A stretch of 64,000 bases of DNA from Rhodobacteraceae bacterium Alg231-04 (lineage in GTDB: Bacteria; Pseudomonadota; Alphaproteobacteria; Rhodobacterales; Rhodobacteraceae), in contig FREY01000011.1 in NCBI GenBank assembly GCA_900143635.1, positions 62,003 through 126,002 on the forward strand, in the 5' to 3' direction. A program made the translations under genes and the position numbers. The notes beneath the pieces were generated by a model. The model saw only the letters and a list, made by a program, of their open reading frames with translations, ran no database searches and was not told the origin of the DNA. The stretch's first letter is position 1; each line of letters starts with the position of its first letter. Shown here in pieces: positions 1 through 9,429 of the stretch.

Positions 1-863
1 AGCAAATCGGGCGACACCATCACATAGTCCAGCAGCGCCCGGAAAAAACGTTTGGTCTGCAGACTGTAGAACCGCGCCGAACTGGGAAACGCCTGCGCCC
101 GCGGCTGCAGGGATTTGCGCGCATGGGGGTCGAACAGATCCTGCCCCATCACGATCTCGACGGATGAGCGGCCAAACAGCCGCTCGTATTCGTCCAGCCC
201 CGGACCGTCGTTCAGATCACCCATCACAATCAGGCTGTCACCGGCCGCCAGATGGCTGTCGATCCGGCGCCGCATCCAGATCGCCTGCGCCAGCTGCTTG
301 CGCCGGTTGGCAATCGATTTGCGGATCGCCGCCGCTCCGTCCTTGGCCCCATGCGGCACTTTCGATTTCAGATGGGCGCCAATGAGGCGCAGCCGGTTGC
401 CGCCCTTGGTTTCCACCCTCAGTTCCAGCGGTGGTTTCGAAAACACCACCTTGTCCATGGTGGCATCCACATCCAGATCAATGCCCAAAACCCCATCAAA
501 CCGGGGCGCGTCTTCCTCTGCGCGCGGATCATGGGTTGCACTCAGCACATCGGGATCAAACAGCATTGCGATCTCTTGCTGGGTGTCATTGGCAAAACCC
601 ATCACCGCACGCCGCGCCCGCAGCCCACACTCGGCAGCAAAGCCCTCCAGTGCGCGCACGCAATCCTGATGGCGCCCGCTGTTGGGCGCTTCGACGATCA
701 TGATCGCATCCGCATCCAGCCGTCGGAACACCAGCGCAAGGGCCGCCGCCTGTTCGGCACGGGTCACATCCTGGCGACCCGACCAAGCATCATCCGCCTG
801 CAGCCTGTCCTGCTGGTCAAAAAGCGCTTCGAACCATTCGACGTTATAAGTTACCAGCCGCAT
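1..863 (-). CDS. Endonuclease/exonuclease/phosphatase family protein, C-terminus beyond the window
   Basis: Reads leftward off the window edge, so the C-terminus is missing. The protein opens with MRLVTYNVEWFE, the usual first strand of the EEP (exonuclease III/DNase I-like) fold. IMIVEAPNSGRHQD follows, where the metal-binding acidic residue of strand 2 sits. VMGDLNDGP carries the D-x-N motif of the active site, and the last visible stretch is LLDYVMVSPDL, matching the family's C-terminal D-H region. About 287 residues are visible, with no signal peptide. Its start overlaps the stop of the TerB/DnaJ gene by 20 bp, suggesting co-transcription. Substrate (DNA, RNA, phospholipid or phosphoester) cannot be told from sequence. 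Confidence 0.85.
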   Translation of the reverse strand, partial: MRLVTYNVEWFEALFDQQDRLQADDAWSGRQDVTRAEQAAALALVFRRLDADAIMIVEAPNSGRHQDCVRALEGFAAECGLRARRAVMGFANDTQQEIAMLFDPDVLSATHDPRAEEDAPRFDGVLGIDLDVDATMDKVVFSKPPLELRVETKGGNRLRLIGAHLKSKVPHGAKDGAAAIRKSIANRRKQLAQAIWMRRRIDSHLAAGDSLIVMGDLNDGPGLDEYERLFGRSSVEIVMGQDLFDPHARKSLQPRAQAFPSSARFYSLQTKRFFRALLDYVMVSPDL

Positions 864-1542
864 TGCCGCAGCACCCGTTTATCTCGTCCCAGGCCCGATT
901 GATGTCGATCATCCGCTTCTCCGCCAGCCGCACCGCCTCTTCGGGGACACCGCGCGCCATCATCGCATCGGGGTGGGTTTCACGCACCAGCTGGCGCCAG
1001 ACCTTGCGAATTTCAGCAATCGGCGTGCCCGGTGCCACGCCCAGTACAGTAAAAGGATCTTTCGGCGCATCCGGCACGAACCGCGCCCGCAAAGCATTGA
1101 AATGCAGCTCATCCAACCCGAAGATGCGCGCGACATCCTCCAGGAACTGGTTTTCACCGGGGTGATAGAACCCATCCGCCATAGCGATATGAAACAGACC
1201 TTCCATCAAGTCATTCAGCGTCACCGGGTCCCGTTCGAACATGGTCGCAACCTTGCTGGCATATTCCTGATATCCAGCAACATCTGTCCGCGCCATGTTG
1301 AAAACCTTGGCCGCACCTTCTTCGTCGTTGCGGGCAATCTGAAACACCTCGCGAAAGGCGGTGACCTCATCCCGTGTCACCTGCCCGTCCGCCTTGGCCA
1401 TCTTGGCCCCCAGCGCAATAACCGCAATGGCAAAAGCAACCGAGCGTTCCGGCGGCGCGCGCAGCCGGTCGAACACCTCGCTGAGGCTCTCTCCGCTGGT
1501 CAGGGCCGCCAGCGCATCTGATATCCGGGTCCAGAGTGACAT
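844..1542 (-). CDS. TerB/DjlA-like protein with C-terminal DnaJ domain
   Basis: This is a 232-residue soluble protein with two domains. The N-terminal 140 or so residues are helical and TerB-like, with acidic motifs (KADGQVTRDE and MADGFYHPGEN) that resemble the metal-binding loops of TerB and DjlA. From about residue 162 there is a J domain (DPFTVLGVAPG..., then THPD carrying the HPD tripeptide that stimulates DnaK ATPase). No membrane segment is seen at the N-terminus, unlike E. coli DjlA. It is likely a co-chaperone delivering particular clients to DnaK; the clients are unknown. It lies just upstream of, and overlaps, the EEP gene. Confidence 0.88.
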   Translation of the reverse strand: MSLWTRISDALAALTSGESLSEVFDRLRAPPERSVAFAIAVIALGAKMAKADGQVTRDEVTAFREVFQIARNDEEGAAKVFNMARTDVAGYQEYASKVATMFERDPVTLNDLMEGLFHIAMADGFYHPGENQFLEDVARIFGLDELHFNALRARFVPDAPKDPFTVLGVAPGTPIAEIRKVWRQLVRETHPDAMMARGVPEEAVRLAEKRMIDINRAWDEINGCCGNAAGNL

Positions 1543-1573
1543 GACGCCAGACTAGACCGGTTTCAACCCGCTG

Positions 1574-2071
1574 TCAGTCCAGATCGCCGTGTGGTGGCAA
1601 ATTCTTCTGCATCAGTACAAGATCCAGTTTTTGCCCCTGTTTTCGGCCCACTTTTTCCAATCGGCCCGTCTGCACATAGCCAAGATGTTTATGAAAGGAG
1701 ACAGCATCAGGGTTCGCACCGCTGATCCCGGCGATCAGCACATCAATTCCCGCCTCGGCAGCGGCCCGCTCTACTGCATTCATCAGCGCACGCCCAATGC
1801 CGCGCCCGGCGCAGCCCTTGGCGAGATAGACCGAATGCTCAGCCGTTGCCGCATAGCCCGGCCCCGCCCGGAACGCTGAAAATGTGCCATAGCCCAGAAC
1901 TTTGCCCGCCTCTTCGGCCACAAAGACCGGCGTGGCGCCGCAGATTTCACCCCGCCAGTCCCCTGTTGATTTCACCTCCGTGGTAAAGGTCACCAACGTA
2001 TCACGAACATAATGGCCGTGGATCGCCGCCAGTGCCGCAGCATCGCCCCTGTCAGCGCGCCGGATGATCAT
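1574..2071 (-). CDS. GNAT family N-acetyltransferase, phosphinothricin acetyltransferase-like
   Basis: This 165-residue protein starts MIIRRADRGDAAALAAIHGHYV, typical of the PAT/Bar/MnaT branch of GNAT enzymes. The acetyl-CoA binding loop is GCAGRGIGRALM (Q/R-x-x-G-x-G/A). The HSVYLAKG strand before it and AGISGANPDAVSFH after it fit the family's motifs A and B. Its start overlaps the stop of the upstream glyoxalase-like gene in an ATGA arrangement, so the two are translationally coupled. Relatives acetylate methionine sulfone/sulfoximine or phosphinothricin; the substrate here is inferred only from similarity. Confidence 0.88.
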   Translation of the reverse strand: MIIRRADRGDAAALAAIHGHYVRDTLVTFTTEVKSTGDWRGEICGATPVFVAEEAGKVLGYGTFSAFRAGPGYAATAEHSVYLAKGCAGRGIGRALMNAVERAAAEAGIDVLIAGISGANPDAVSFHKHLGYVQTGRLEKVGRKQGQKLDLVLMQKNLPPHGDLD

Positions 2072-2670
2072 CGCAGGACCCGCAGGCCATGGGGCGTTTC
2101 AAATTCTGCAAGAAAGCCCGCCGCTCCCGCCTCAAACACAATCCTGCCGTCATGCAGCGGTAAAAGCGCCTGCAGCGCCACCGCCTCCGGATGCGCCACC
2201 ACCAACCGTCGCAATCGGCATCCCTGCTGCTGCAGCCGCGGGGCGGGATGCGGGCCCTGCCACTGAATGAGCGCCGGAAACATATTCTCAAAAGGCAATC
2301 GGCCCGTTCCCGGCACCGCCATTAGCCACTTAAGGTCCGCACGCGTCAGCTGCAAAGGCTGCCCCGCGCCATCCGGCAGCCCCGAAAGAGCCTGCTCCAG
2401 ATCCTCGCTGCGACAAATCCAATTCGAAATCCGCGGTTGCCCGGAAAACCTGTCCAGATCGAACCACCGCGGCAGCCGCTGCGGCTGGGCATCCGGGTCA
2501 ACGGCAATTGCTTCCAGATAGAGCCCATCCGACAGGCCCAGCAGTTTGTTATGCGTGCCAAAAACCGCATGCGCGCCGCCTGTCTGCAACGGCACGCCCA
2601 GCGCTGCCTCCACATGTGCCACGGCGGCCTCCAGGCAGTCGCCGGCCACAGCCAGATGATCCAATTCCAT
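2068..2670 (-). CDS. VOC superfamily, glyoxalase-like domain protein
   Basis: This is a 200-residue cytosolic protein beginning MELDHLAVAGDCLEAAVAHV, the characteristic first strand and helix of a vicinal-oxygen-chelate domain. HAVFGTHNKLLGLSDG and YLEAIAVDP follow, as in the Glyoxalase_3 type. The ATG at 2670 was chosen because AGGAG lies just upstream; a longer in-frame reading to 2718 lacks such a site. It overlaps the downstream GNAT gene by 4 bp. It stands near methylmalonyl-CoA mutase, but the sequence resembles the glyoxalase-like domain rather than the short (about 135-residue) methylmalonyl-CoA epimerase. The reaction is unknown. Confidence 0.8.
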   Translation of the reverse strand: MELDHLAVAGDCLEAAVAHVEAALGVPLQTGGAHAVFGTHNKLLGLSDGLYLEAIAVDPDAQPQRLPRWFDLDRFSGQPRISNWICRSEDLEQALSGLPDGAGQPLQLTRADLKWLMAVPGTGRLPFENMFPALIQWQGPHPAPRLQQQGCRLRRLVVAHPEAVALQALLPLHDGRIVFEAGAAGFLAEFETPHGLRVLR

Positions 2671-2770
2671 TGCAGATCTCCTCCCAGTCTCCAGCCCCGC
2701 TAGGGCCCAGCCTAGCAAAGGCCGAGCGTAGCAAGTGACGCCGCCAGCTCAACGTCAAAAAGGATCCGGC

Positions 2771-2800
2771 CTTCCTCTTGCCGCAAATATCCTCGGGGGT
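2771..2800 (-). repeat. Copy of dispersed GGATATTT element
   Basis: Read on the minus strand this is CCCGAGGATATTTGCGGCAA followed by GAGGAAG. It shares the C-rich/GATATTT/GGCAAGAGGAA layout with the copies near 39.2 kb and 50.2 kb. It sits between the mcm terminator region and the glyoxalase-like gene. Function unknown. Confidence 0.55.
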
Positions 2801-2803
2801 GAA

Positions 2804-2895
2804 TTGAGCCCCAAAGGGCTCAAAAGGAGGCAGACAGCCCCCTCTCGCCGCACCCCCGTTGGGGGGTGCAAATCTATCCGGCCCCGGCAGGGGCC
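2804..2895. terminator. Cluster of three hairpins downstream of mcm
   Basis: Three perfect inverted repeats lie in 92 bp: TTGAGCCC/GGGCTCAA (2804-2823), GCACCCCC/GGGGGTGC (2850-2869) and GGCCCC/GGGGCC (2880-2895). The last begins 10 bp after the mcm stop in the direction of mcm transcription, so it may end that transcript. None is followed by a good T run, so factor-independent termination is uncertain. Confidence 0.45.
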
Positions 2896-2904
2896 GCCCT
2901 ATTG

Positions 2905-5034
2905 TCAGGCTTTGGCTTCGCGGATCAGGCGCAGAATATCCTTGGCCGCTTCCGGAATATTGGTGCCGGGGCCAAAGATCGCCTTCACGCCGGCATTATA
3001 CAGGAAGTCATAATCCTGCTGCGGAATGACCCCGCCACAGATCACGATGATATCACCGGCATCCTCGGCCTTCAGGGCCGCGACCAGCTGCGGCGCCAGC
3101 GTCTTGTGCCCTGCCGCCTGGCTGGAGATCCCGATCACATGCACATCATTGTCGACCGCATCCTGCGCCGCCTCAGCCGGTGTCTGGAACAGCGGGCCCA
3201 CATCGACATCAAAGCCAATGTCGGCAAAGGCCGTGGCAATCACCTTGGCGCCCCGATCATGACCATCCTGGCCCATCTTGACCACCAGAAGGCGCGGACG
3301 GCGGCCTTCGTCTGCCGCAAAATCCTCGATATCCTTCTGGATCGCGGCAAAGCCTTCGTCGCCCTCATAAGCCGCACCATAAACCCCGGCCAAGGTTTTC
3401 ACCTCGGCGCGGTGACGGCCGAATTCCTTTTCCATCGCCATGCTGATTTCCCCAACCGAGGCCCGCGCACGAGCCGCTTCCACAGCGGCCGCCAACAGGT
3501 TGCCGCCATCTTTGGTGCAGGCAGTCAGCGCATCCAGCGCCGCCTGACAGGCCGCCTCATTCCGCTCCGACCGCATCTTGTTCAGACGGGCAATCTGGCT
3601 GTCACGCACGGCCATATTGTCCACATCCAGAATGTCGATATGGTCTTCGCTTTCCTTGCGGTATTTGTTGACGCCAACGACAACTTCTTCGCCACGATCG
3701 ACCATGGCCTGACGGCGGGCGGCACTTTCCTCGATGCGCAGCTTGGGCATGCCGGACTCGACCGCTTTGGTCATGCCGCCCATTTCCTCGACCTCTTCCA
3801 TCAGGGCCCAGGCCTGTTCGATCAGGTCATTGGTCAGGCTCTCCACATAGTAAGATCCCGCCAATGGGTCGACCACATTGGTCACCCCGGTTTCTTCCTG
3901 CAACACCAGCTGGGTGTTGCGGGCAATGCGCGCCGAAAAATCGGTGGGCAGGGCAATGGCCTCGTCCAGCGCATTGGTGTGCAGGCTTTGTGTGCCGCCC
4001 AGAACCGCCGACATCGCCTCATAGGCAGTACGGACCACATTGTTATAGGGGTCCTGCTCCTGCAGGGAGACGCCCGAGGTCTGGCAATGGGTGCGCAGCA
4101 TCTTGGAGCGTTCGTTCTTGGCGCCAAACTCGGTCATCACCCGATGCCACAGGGTCCGCGCCGCGCGCAGCTTGCCGATCTCCATGAAGAAGTTCATGCC
4201 AATGGCAAAGAAAAAGGACAGTCGGCCAGCGAACTTGTCCACGTCCATGCCCGCCTCAATCGCCGCGCGCACATATTCGCGCCCATCCGCCAGCGTGTAC
4301 GCCAGCTCCTGAACCAGGTTCGCGCCGGCCTCTTGCATGTGATAGCCGGAGATCGAGATGGAGTTGAACTTCGGCATCTCATCAGAGGTATACTGGATGA
4401 TATCCGAGATGATCTTCATCGAGGGTTCAGGCGGGTAGATATAGGTGTTGCGGACCATGAACTCTTTCAGAATGTCATTCTGAATGGTGCCGGCCAGTAC
4501 CGATTTATCATGGCCCTGCTCTTCGCCTGCGACAATGAAGCTGGCAAGGATCGGGATCACCGCGCCGTTCATCGTCATCGAGACCGAGACCTTGTCCAGC
4601 GGAATACCGTCAAACAGGATCTTCATGTCCTCGACACTGTCGATGGCCACGCCGGCCTTGCCGACGTCACCCTCGACACGGGGGTGATCGCTGTCATAGC
4701 CACGGTGGGTGGCCAGATCAAAGGCCACGGACACACCCTGCTGACCAGCCGCAAGGTTGCGGCGGTAAAAGGCGTTGGATTCCTCGGCAGTGGAAAAACC
4801 TGCGTATTGGCGGATCGTCCAGGGGCGGCCTGCATACATGGTCGCCTTCACACCGCGGGTGAAGGGGCCAACACCGGGCATGGTATCCATATGCGGCAGG
4901 TCCTTGGTGTCCTCTGCCGTGTAGAGAGGTTTTACCTCGATGCCTTCCAGCGTTTGCCAGTTCAGATCATCAACCGCACGGCCGCGCAGCTCTTTTTCAG
5001 CCAGCGTCCGCCACTCGTCCTTCTTCTCGGTCAT
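2905..5034 (-). CDS. scpA: Methylmalonyl-CoA mutase (single-chain)
   Basis: Adenosylcobalamin-dependent isomerase that converts (R)-methylmalonyl-CoA to succinyl-CoA, the last step of propionyl-CoA assimilation. The 709 residues hold the whole enzyme. The TIM-barrel substrate domain has [20 protein letters not shown] and [16 protein letters not shown]. The C-terminal B12 domain has [11 protein letters not shown], where D-x-H-x-x-G supplies the histidine that ligates cobalt. The start at 5034 (MTEKKDEW) is preceded by AGAGGAAG; an upstream in-frame extension has no family similarity. It closes the pccB...pccA...mcm series on this strand. The upstream sulfotransferase-like gene overlaps its first 38 bp. 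Confidence 0.97.
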   Translation of the reverse strand: MTEKKDEWRTLAEKELRGRAVDDLNWQTLEGIEVKPLYTAEDTKDLPHMDTMPGVGPFTRGVKATMYAGRPWTIRQYAGFSTAEESNAFYRRNLAAGQQGVSVAFDLATHRGYDSDHPRVEGDVGKAGVAIDSVEDMKILFDGIPLDKVSVSMTMNGAVIPILASFIVAGEEQGHDKSVLAGTIQNDILKEFMVRNTYIYPPEPSMKIISDIIQYTSDEMPKFNSISISGYHMQEAGANLVQELAYTLADGREYVRAAIEAGMDVDKFAGRLSFFFAIGMNFFMEIGKLRAARTLWHRVMTEFGAKNERSKMLRTHCQTSGVSLQEQDPYNNVVRTAYEAMSAVLGGTQSLHTNALDEAIALPTDFSARIARNTQLVLQEETGVTNVVDPLAGSYYVESLTNDLIEQAWALMEEVEEMGGMTKAVESGMPKLRIEESAARRQAMVDRGEEVVVGVNKYRKESEDHIDILDVDNMAVRDSQIARLNKMRSERNEAACQAALDALTACTKDGGNLLAAAVEAARARASVGEISMAMEKEFGRHRAEVKTLAGVYGAAYEGDEGFAAIQKDIEDFAADEGRRPRLLVVKMGQDGHDRGAKVIATAFADIGFDVDVGPLFQTPAEAAQDAVDNDVHVIGISSQAAGHKTLAPQLVAALKAEDAGDIIVICGGVIPQQDYDFLYNAGVKAIFGPGTNIPEAAKDILRLIREAKA

Positions 5035-5926
5035 TTGGTCTTCCTCTTGTCGATCGGTTTGCGGGCGGGTTCGGGCCCGCCGCGGTTTTATCCGGGTCTG
5101 CAACCAGCTGGGCGAGCCCATCGGCCCCGCCTGCCAGCCACATCAGGTCATCGGTGTAATGTTCCTGCAGGCGTGCGGCCTGCGCAGGCGTAAAGGGCTG
5201 CCAGCGCCCCTGCCCCTGCGGCAATGCCTTGGCATTGGCCGGTGCCGCATCACGCAGCCTGTCAAGATGGGGTGCCGCATAGAGGTGCTGGCGGGCATGG
5301 GCGGTGGGTGCATTCACCCCGGCAAGCGCGGACAGCACCGCATCGGGGCGGTCGCAGAATGTCTCATAGGGGAGCACGCGAAGCCGCGCCTGCGGCATGG
5401 CACAGGCCACATCGCTGATCACATCGCGCCAGCCCCGTGTCGCCTGTGACAGCTGTTCAAAGGCATCTGCGCCTGGCACCGGATAGCCCTGTTCGACCCC
5501 GCGCGCAAAGGTCGAGGCCCAGTAGCTGGCCGGGTTGCGCACCGAAATCACCACATCCAAATCGCCGCCAAAAGCCAGCGCAAACCGCGCCATACGTTCA
5601 CCCGCCGCCGCATAAAGCCTTTGGCTGCACAGGTTATCCCGCATCGGACCCAGCATCGCGGCATCACTGACCAGCAACAGACCGGTGTCTTGGCCGCGCA
5701 GCCGCGACATATGCAACTGAACCCGCCCCGCAGCGCGGCGTTGCAGCCGTGGTGATACGGCGGCCAACCCGCCCGATTGCAGCCCGTCAAACAGGCCGGC
5801 ACGGGTGCGTTGCGGCCCCCATTCGGCAATGCCGAGACCGGCAAGAACCGGTGCGTTCAGTCGCAGATATTCCTGAAAGCTTGCATTGGCGCAGCGATGC
5901 GCGCCGCTGTGCAGAATGATCTTCAT
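4997..5926 (-). CDS. Sulfotransferase-like family protein
   Basis: This 309-residue protein starts [24 protein letters not shown]-x-x-x-x-S-F matches the 5'-phosphosulfate (P-loop-like) motif of PAPS-dependent sulfotransferases. [14 protein letters not shown] matches the 3'-phosphate motif (R...S). No signal peptide is present. The stop lies inside the mcm coding region, a 38-bp overlap in a different frame. The C-terminal 30 residues are polar and disordered-looking ([14 protein letters not shown]). Genes of this kind occur in the Rhodobacteraceae as hypothetical or sulfotransferase-family proteins; no acceptor is known, and why one sits in a propionate cluster is unclear. Confidence 0.72.
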   Translation of the reverse strand: MKIILHSGAHRCANASFQEYLRLNAPVLAGLGIAEWGPQRTRAGLFDGLQSGGLAAVSPRLQRRAAGRVQLHMSRLRGQDTGLLLVSDAAMLGPMRDNLCSQRLYAAAGERMARFALAFGGDLDVVISVRNPASYWASTFARGVEQGYPVPGADAFEQLSQATRGWRDVISDVACAMPQARLRVLPYETFCDRPDAVLSALAGVNAPTAHARQHLYAAPHLDRLRDAAPANAKALPQGQGRWQPFTPAQAARLQEHYTDDLMWLAGGADGLAQLVADPDKTAAGPNPPANRSTRGRPNDREEGRVADAG

Positions 5927-6101
5927 GGCAGCCCCCGCCCAAGAACGGGCCGCCGCAGGATGCGGCAACCCCGAGGAAGGGCGCCATTGTGCCCTGTTCA
6001 GGGTGACTCTCCGGTTAACACTCAACTTTTTGAACTCATGTGCAGTTTTGCGGGTCGCATTCCCCTGCAAGGCACATATATTCAACAGGACAGGAGACAG
6101 T

Positions 6102-6557
6102 ATGAAACCAGTCCTAGCCCTTGTTCTGACCAGTCTTTTCCCTCTCGCCGCAGTGGCTGAGGACGCCGTCCCCGTGGCCGATACCACCGGCGCGCCCGCA
6201 TTGATCCAGCCGGGTGCTGATTCGGACCTGAGCGAATTCCAGTGGAAAGCACGCCCCATCGTGGTCTTTGCCGACAGCCCCGACGATCCCCGCTTCCAGG
6301 AACAGATCGACCGGCTGACCAGCGGCGCGGACCAATTGCTGGAACGTGACGTGGTTGTGCTGACCGACACCGACCCTTCGGTGCGCTCCGCCCTGCGCAC
6401 AAAACTGCGCCCACGCGGTTTTATGCTGGTGCTGGTGGGCAAGGATGGCGGTGTCAAACTGCGCAAACCCTCCCCCTGGACCGTGCGCGAGATCACCCGC
6501 TCGATCGACAAATTCCCCGACCGGCAGCGCGAAGTGGAAGAACGGCGCGGCAGCTGA
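6102..6557 (+). CDS. DUF4174 domain-containing secreted protein
   Basis: This 151-residue protein has an N-terminal signal peptide (MKPVLALVLTSLFPLAAVAE). The mature part has FQWKARPIVVFADSPDDP, the opening of DUF4174, a thioredoxin-like fold without the CxxC redox pair. The end has GFMLVLVGKDGGVKLRKPSP. The start is preceded by CAGGAGACAG. It is the only plus-strand gene in the propionate cluster and is convergent with the lipoprotein gene that ends 4 bp later. It is probably periplasmic; its function is unknown. Confidence 0.85.
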   Translation: MKPVLALVLTSLFPLAAVAEDAVPVADTTGAPALIQPGADSDLSEFQWKARPIVVFADSPDDPRFQEQIDRLTSGADQLLERDVVVLTDTDPSVRSALRTKLRPRGFMLVLVGKDGGVKLRKPSPWTVREITRSIDKFPDRQREVEERRGS

Positions 6558-6561
6558 TCCA

Positions 6562-7086
6562 TCAGACCTCTCCCCGCGCGTAAAACACCCAGCGGTTCTG
6601 ACGATCCAGAACCGCCAGCGCCTTGGCTTCGGGGTCAACAATCAAGACAGCGTCCGGCGACCGCAGCGCCTTGTAATAGGCATCTGATGCCTCGGCCGTC
6701 ATGCAGGCCCGCGCCGCCAGTCCAGAGGACAGGATAGCCATTCCGCGTGCCAGATCCGCCTCCATCAAGGCCGAGCTGACCTGCGTTGGTGACTGGCCCG
6801 TCAGATCAAAAGCCACCGAGGTATTCTCCCCGATCAGCCGCAATCCGCGCGGGATATTGCGCACCCGCGTGATGAAGGACCGCACCCGCGTTTCTTCGAC
6901 TTTGAAAGCCCCCGCCGTGCATTTGCGTTCGGATTTGAAATAGATCGTGTCGCCCAGATTGACCCAGCGATCAAGCTGGGCGCGCACGTCCTGTTCTTCG
7001 TCCATGACACAGCCCGCCAGCCCGCAAAGGGCCAGCACCGCCAGCCCGCGCAGGGGCCGAAAACGATATGGCTGTGTCAAGGTCAT
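6562..7086 (-). CDS. Putative lipoprotein of the pccA-mcm interval
   Basis: This 174-residue protein has a type II signal peptide. The lipobox is LAGC, at the end of the hydrophobic stretch LAVLALCGLAGC, so it should be lipid-anchored. The mature part is about 145 residues and contains two further cysteines (KCTAGAF, ARACMT). No family motif was recognised. It begins 4 bp after the pccA stop on the same strand and is likely co-transcribed with pccA. Homologues at this position are expected in related genomes, but its role in propionyl-CoA metabolism, if any, is unknown. Confidence 0.8.
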   Translation of the reverse strand: MTLTQPYRFRPLRGLAVLALCGLAGCVMDEEQDVRAQLDRWVNLGDTIYFKSERKCTAGAFKVEETRVRSFITRVRNIPRGLRLIGENTSVAFDLTGQSPTQVSSALMEADLARGMAILSSGLAARACMTAEASDAYYKALRSPDAVLIVDPEAKALAVLDRQNRWVFYARGEV

Positions 7087-7090
7087 GTGC

Positions 7091-9091
7091 TCACTCGAAT
7101 TCGATGATCACATCATCCACCGCGAGGCTGTCGCCGGCAGTGGCATTGACCTTGGAAACCACACCTTTCTTTTCGGCGCGCAGGATGTTTTCCATCTTCA
7201 TCGCCTCAACAGTGCACAACGCCTGCCCTTCCTGAACCTCGTCACCAACCGCTACGTCGACTTTGACGATCAGACCCGGCATCGGGCAGAGCAGCAGTTT
7301 GGAGGTATCCGGGGCCACTTTTTCCGGCATCAGCGCTGCCAGTTCGGCCTGACGCGGGGTGCGCACATGCACTTTCAGATCGGCGCCACGGCTGCGAATG
7401 CGGAAGCCACCGGGGATCTTGCCGACCTTCAGCACCAGCGCGTCGCCGTCAACCTGCAGTTCGGCCAGCTGATCGCCGGGGGTCCAGTTGCTGGTCACCC
7501 GTTTGTGGGTGCCATCAGCGAACTCAACGGTGGAGCCTTCAGGGTCTGCGGCGATCTTCACTGCAAACTCTTCCCCTTGCAGGGTCACAACCCAATCCCC
7601 GCCAACGCGGCGTTCGTGGTTGTCCATGCGGCCCGACACACGGGTGCGGCGGATTTCGGCAACCCGGTGCATCGCCGCACTGGCAGCAGCAATCCGGCGA
7701 AGCGTGTCAGCAGGCAGTTCAACCCCCTGGAACCCATCGGGATATTGTTCTTCGATGAAGGCAGTTGTCATGTCGCCCGAGATGAAGATCGGGTGATCCA
7801 TAACCGCCGACAGGAACGGCAGGTTGTGACCAATGCCTTCCAGCTCGAACCCGTCCAGCGCATTGCGCATATGTTCGATGGCCTCGGCGCGGGTCGGTGC
7901 CCATGTGCAAAGCTTGGCGATCATCGGGTCATAGAACATGGAGATTTCCCCACCTTCATAAACACCAGTGTCGTTGCGCACGATATGGCCTTCCTCGACC
8001 ACCTCGGCAGGCGGGCGATAGCGCGACAGACGGCCGATGGAGGGCAGGAAACCGCGATAGGGATCTTCGGCATAAAGGCGGTTTTCAATTGCCCAGCCAT
8101 TCAGTTTCACATCCGATTGCGCGATGCTCAGCGGCTCACCATTGGCGACGCGGATCATCTGTTCGACCAGATCCACATTGGTGATCAGCTCGGTCACGGG
8201 GTGTTCCACCTGCAGGCGGGTGTTCATTTCCAGGAAGTAGAAATTCTTGTCACCATCAACGATGAATTCCACCGTACCGGCAGAGGTATAGCCAACTGCC
8301 TGCGCCAGTGACACGGCCTGTTCGCCCATCGCTTTGCGGGTTGCCTCATCGAGGAAAGGCGAAGGCGCTTCCTCAACCACTTTCTGGTTGCGGCGCTGGA
8401 TCGAGCATTCCCGCTCGCCCAGATAGATGCCGTTGCCATGCGCGTCGCAGAGCACCTGAATTTCGATATGGCGCGGCTGGGTGACGAATTTCTCGATGAA
8501 GATCCGGTCATCGCCAAAGGAGTTCGCCGCCTCGTTCTTGGAAGACTGGAAGCCTTCGCGGGCCTCCTCGTCGTTCCAGGCGATCCGCATGCCCTTACCG
8601 CCGCCGCCAGCAGAGGCTTTCAGCATCACCGGATAGCCGATCTGGTTGGAGATCTTCACCGCCTCGTCAGCGTCTTCGATCAGCCCCATATAGCCGGGCA
8701 CGGTCGACACGCCCGCTTCCTGGGCGATCTTCTTCGAGGTGATCTTGTCACCCATGCTCTCAATCGCGCCCACCGGGGGGCCAACAAAGGCGACGCCTTC
8801 GGCGGCCAGCGCCTCGGCAAATTTGGAGTTTTCAGACAGGAAGCCATAGCCGGGGTGCACCGCCTGCGCGCCGCTGGTGCGGATCGCCTCCATCACCTTA
8901 TCGATCACGATATAGGACTGGTTGGCAGGGGGCGGGCCGATGTGAATGGCCTCATCCGCCATTTTCACATGCAGGGCCTGTTTGTCCGCGTCCGAATAGA
9001 TGGCAACGGTCTTGATACCCATTTTCTGCGCGGTCTTGATGACACGGCAGGCGATTTCGCCGCGGTTGGCGATCAGTATCTTGTCAAACAT
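7091..9091 (-). CDS. pccA: Propionyl-CoA carboxylase alpha subunit (biotin carboxylase + BCCP)
   Basis: ATP-dependent biotin carboxylation for the conversion of propionyl-CoA to methylmalonyl-CoA. The 666 residues run biotin carboxylase N-domain (MFDKILIANRGEIACRV), ATP-grasp domain (ASAGGGGKGMRIAW; FLEMNTRLQVEHPVTE), BC C-domain, the BT/linker domain, and a C-terminal biotinyl domain. The biotin-attachment lysine is K632 in AMKM, 34 residues from the end. Length and order match bacterial PccA. It is on the same strand as pccB (2.9 kb upstream) and mcm (downstream), with small conserved genes between. Confidence 0.97.
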   Translation of the reverse strand: MFDKILIANRGEIACRVIKTAQKMGIKTVAIYSDADKQALHVKMADEAIHIGPPPANQSYIVIDKVMEAIRTSGAQAVHPGYGFLSENSKFAEALAAEGVAFVGPPVGAIESMGDKITSKKIAQEAGVSTVPGYMGLIEDADEAVKISNQIGYPVMLKASAGGGGKGMRIAWNDEEAREGFQSSKNEAANSFGDDRIFIEKFVTQPRHIEIQVLCDAHGNGIYLGERECSIQRRNQKVVEEAPSPFLDEATRKAMGEQAVSLAQAVGYTSAGTVEFIVDGDKNFYFLEMNTRLQVEHPVTELITNVDLVEQMIRVANGEPLSIAQSDVKLNGWAIENRLYAEDPYRGFLPSIGRLSRYRPPAEVVEEGHIVRNDTGVYEGGEISMFYDPMIAKLCTWAPTRAEAIEHMRNALDGFELEGIGHNLPFLSAVMDHPIFISGDMTTAFIEEQYPDGFQGVELPADTLRRIAAASAAMHRVAEIRRTRVSGRMDNHERRVGGDWVVTLQGEEFAVKIAADPEGSTVEFADGTHKRVTSNWTPGDQLAELQVDGDALVLKVGKIPGGFRIRSRGADLKVHVRTPRQAELAALMPEKVAPDTSKLLLCPMPGLIVKVDVAVGDEVQEGQALCTVEAMKMENILRAEKKGVVSKVNATAGDSLAVDDVIIEFE

Positions 9092-9225
9092 AGGCTGTCC
9101 CTTGTGGTCGTGAAAGCAACACGCAAGACACCGCGCCCGGATAAGCCCGGAACGCGGTGTTGCGCAAATTGATGCGGCCCTGCCTCGGTGTGGGGCGGGC
9201 GGTCAGGCGACGGCTGCGGTCTGCG

Positions 9226-9429
9226 TCAGCAGTTGCCCGGCCGTTCCTTGCAGTAGATGAGGTTGGCGGCCGTGCCGACCGCGGCGCCGGTGATGAGGCT
9301 GCCGCCAAGAACGGCTGACCCCACGGTGCCCGCTGCCGCGCCAATGGCGACCTGTTCACCCGTGGTGTCACCACAGGCGGCCACGCTGGCACATAGGCCC
9401 GCAACGGCGAAAATTCTGAATGCTCGCAT
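9226..9429 (-). CDS. Small glycine-zipper lipoprotein
   Basis: This 67-residue protein has a lipobox (SVAACG) after a short hydrophobic signal. The mature part is almost all small residues (VAIGAAAGTVGSAVLGGSLI), the pattern of glycine-zipper outer-membrane lipoproteins. A late cysteine pair occurs in YCKERPGNC. It lies 134 bp upstream of pccA on the same strand. Its function is unknown; it is probably membrane-associated. Confidence 0.72.
   Translation of the reverse strand: MRAFRIFAVAGLCASVAACGDTTGEQVAIGAAAGTVGSAVLGGSLITGAAVGTAANLIYCKERPGNC

Noticed and set aside
2068-2670. Glyoxalase-like gene as the missing methylmalonyl-CoA epimerase
   Set aside because: The fold is right and mcm is near, but length and motifs fit the Glyoxalase_3-type domain, and epimerases are about 135 residues.
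2866-5193. A 775-codon open frame on the plus strand antisense to methylmalonyl-CoA mutase
   Set aside because: The mutase on the minus strand has every family motif. The antisense frame is His/Gln/Arg-rich with no domain, a common shadow of GC-rich genes.
5927-6562. N-terminal extension of the sulfotransferase-like protein on the minus strand
   Set aside because: The extension is the reverse complement of the DUF4174 gene and has no family similarity. The sulfotransferase motif begins at 5926.
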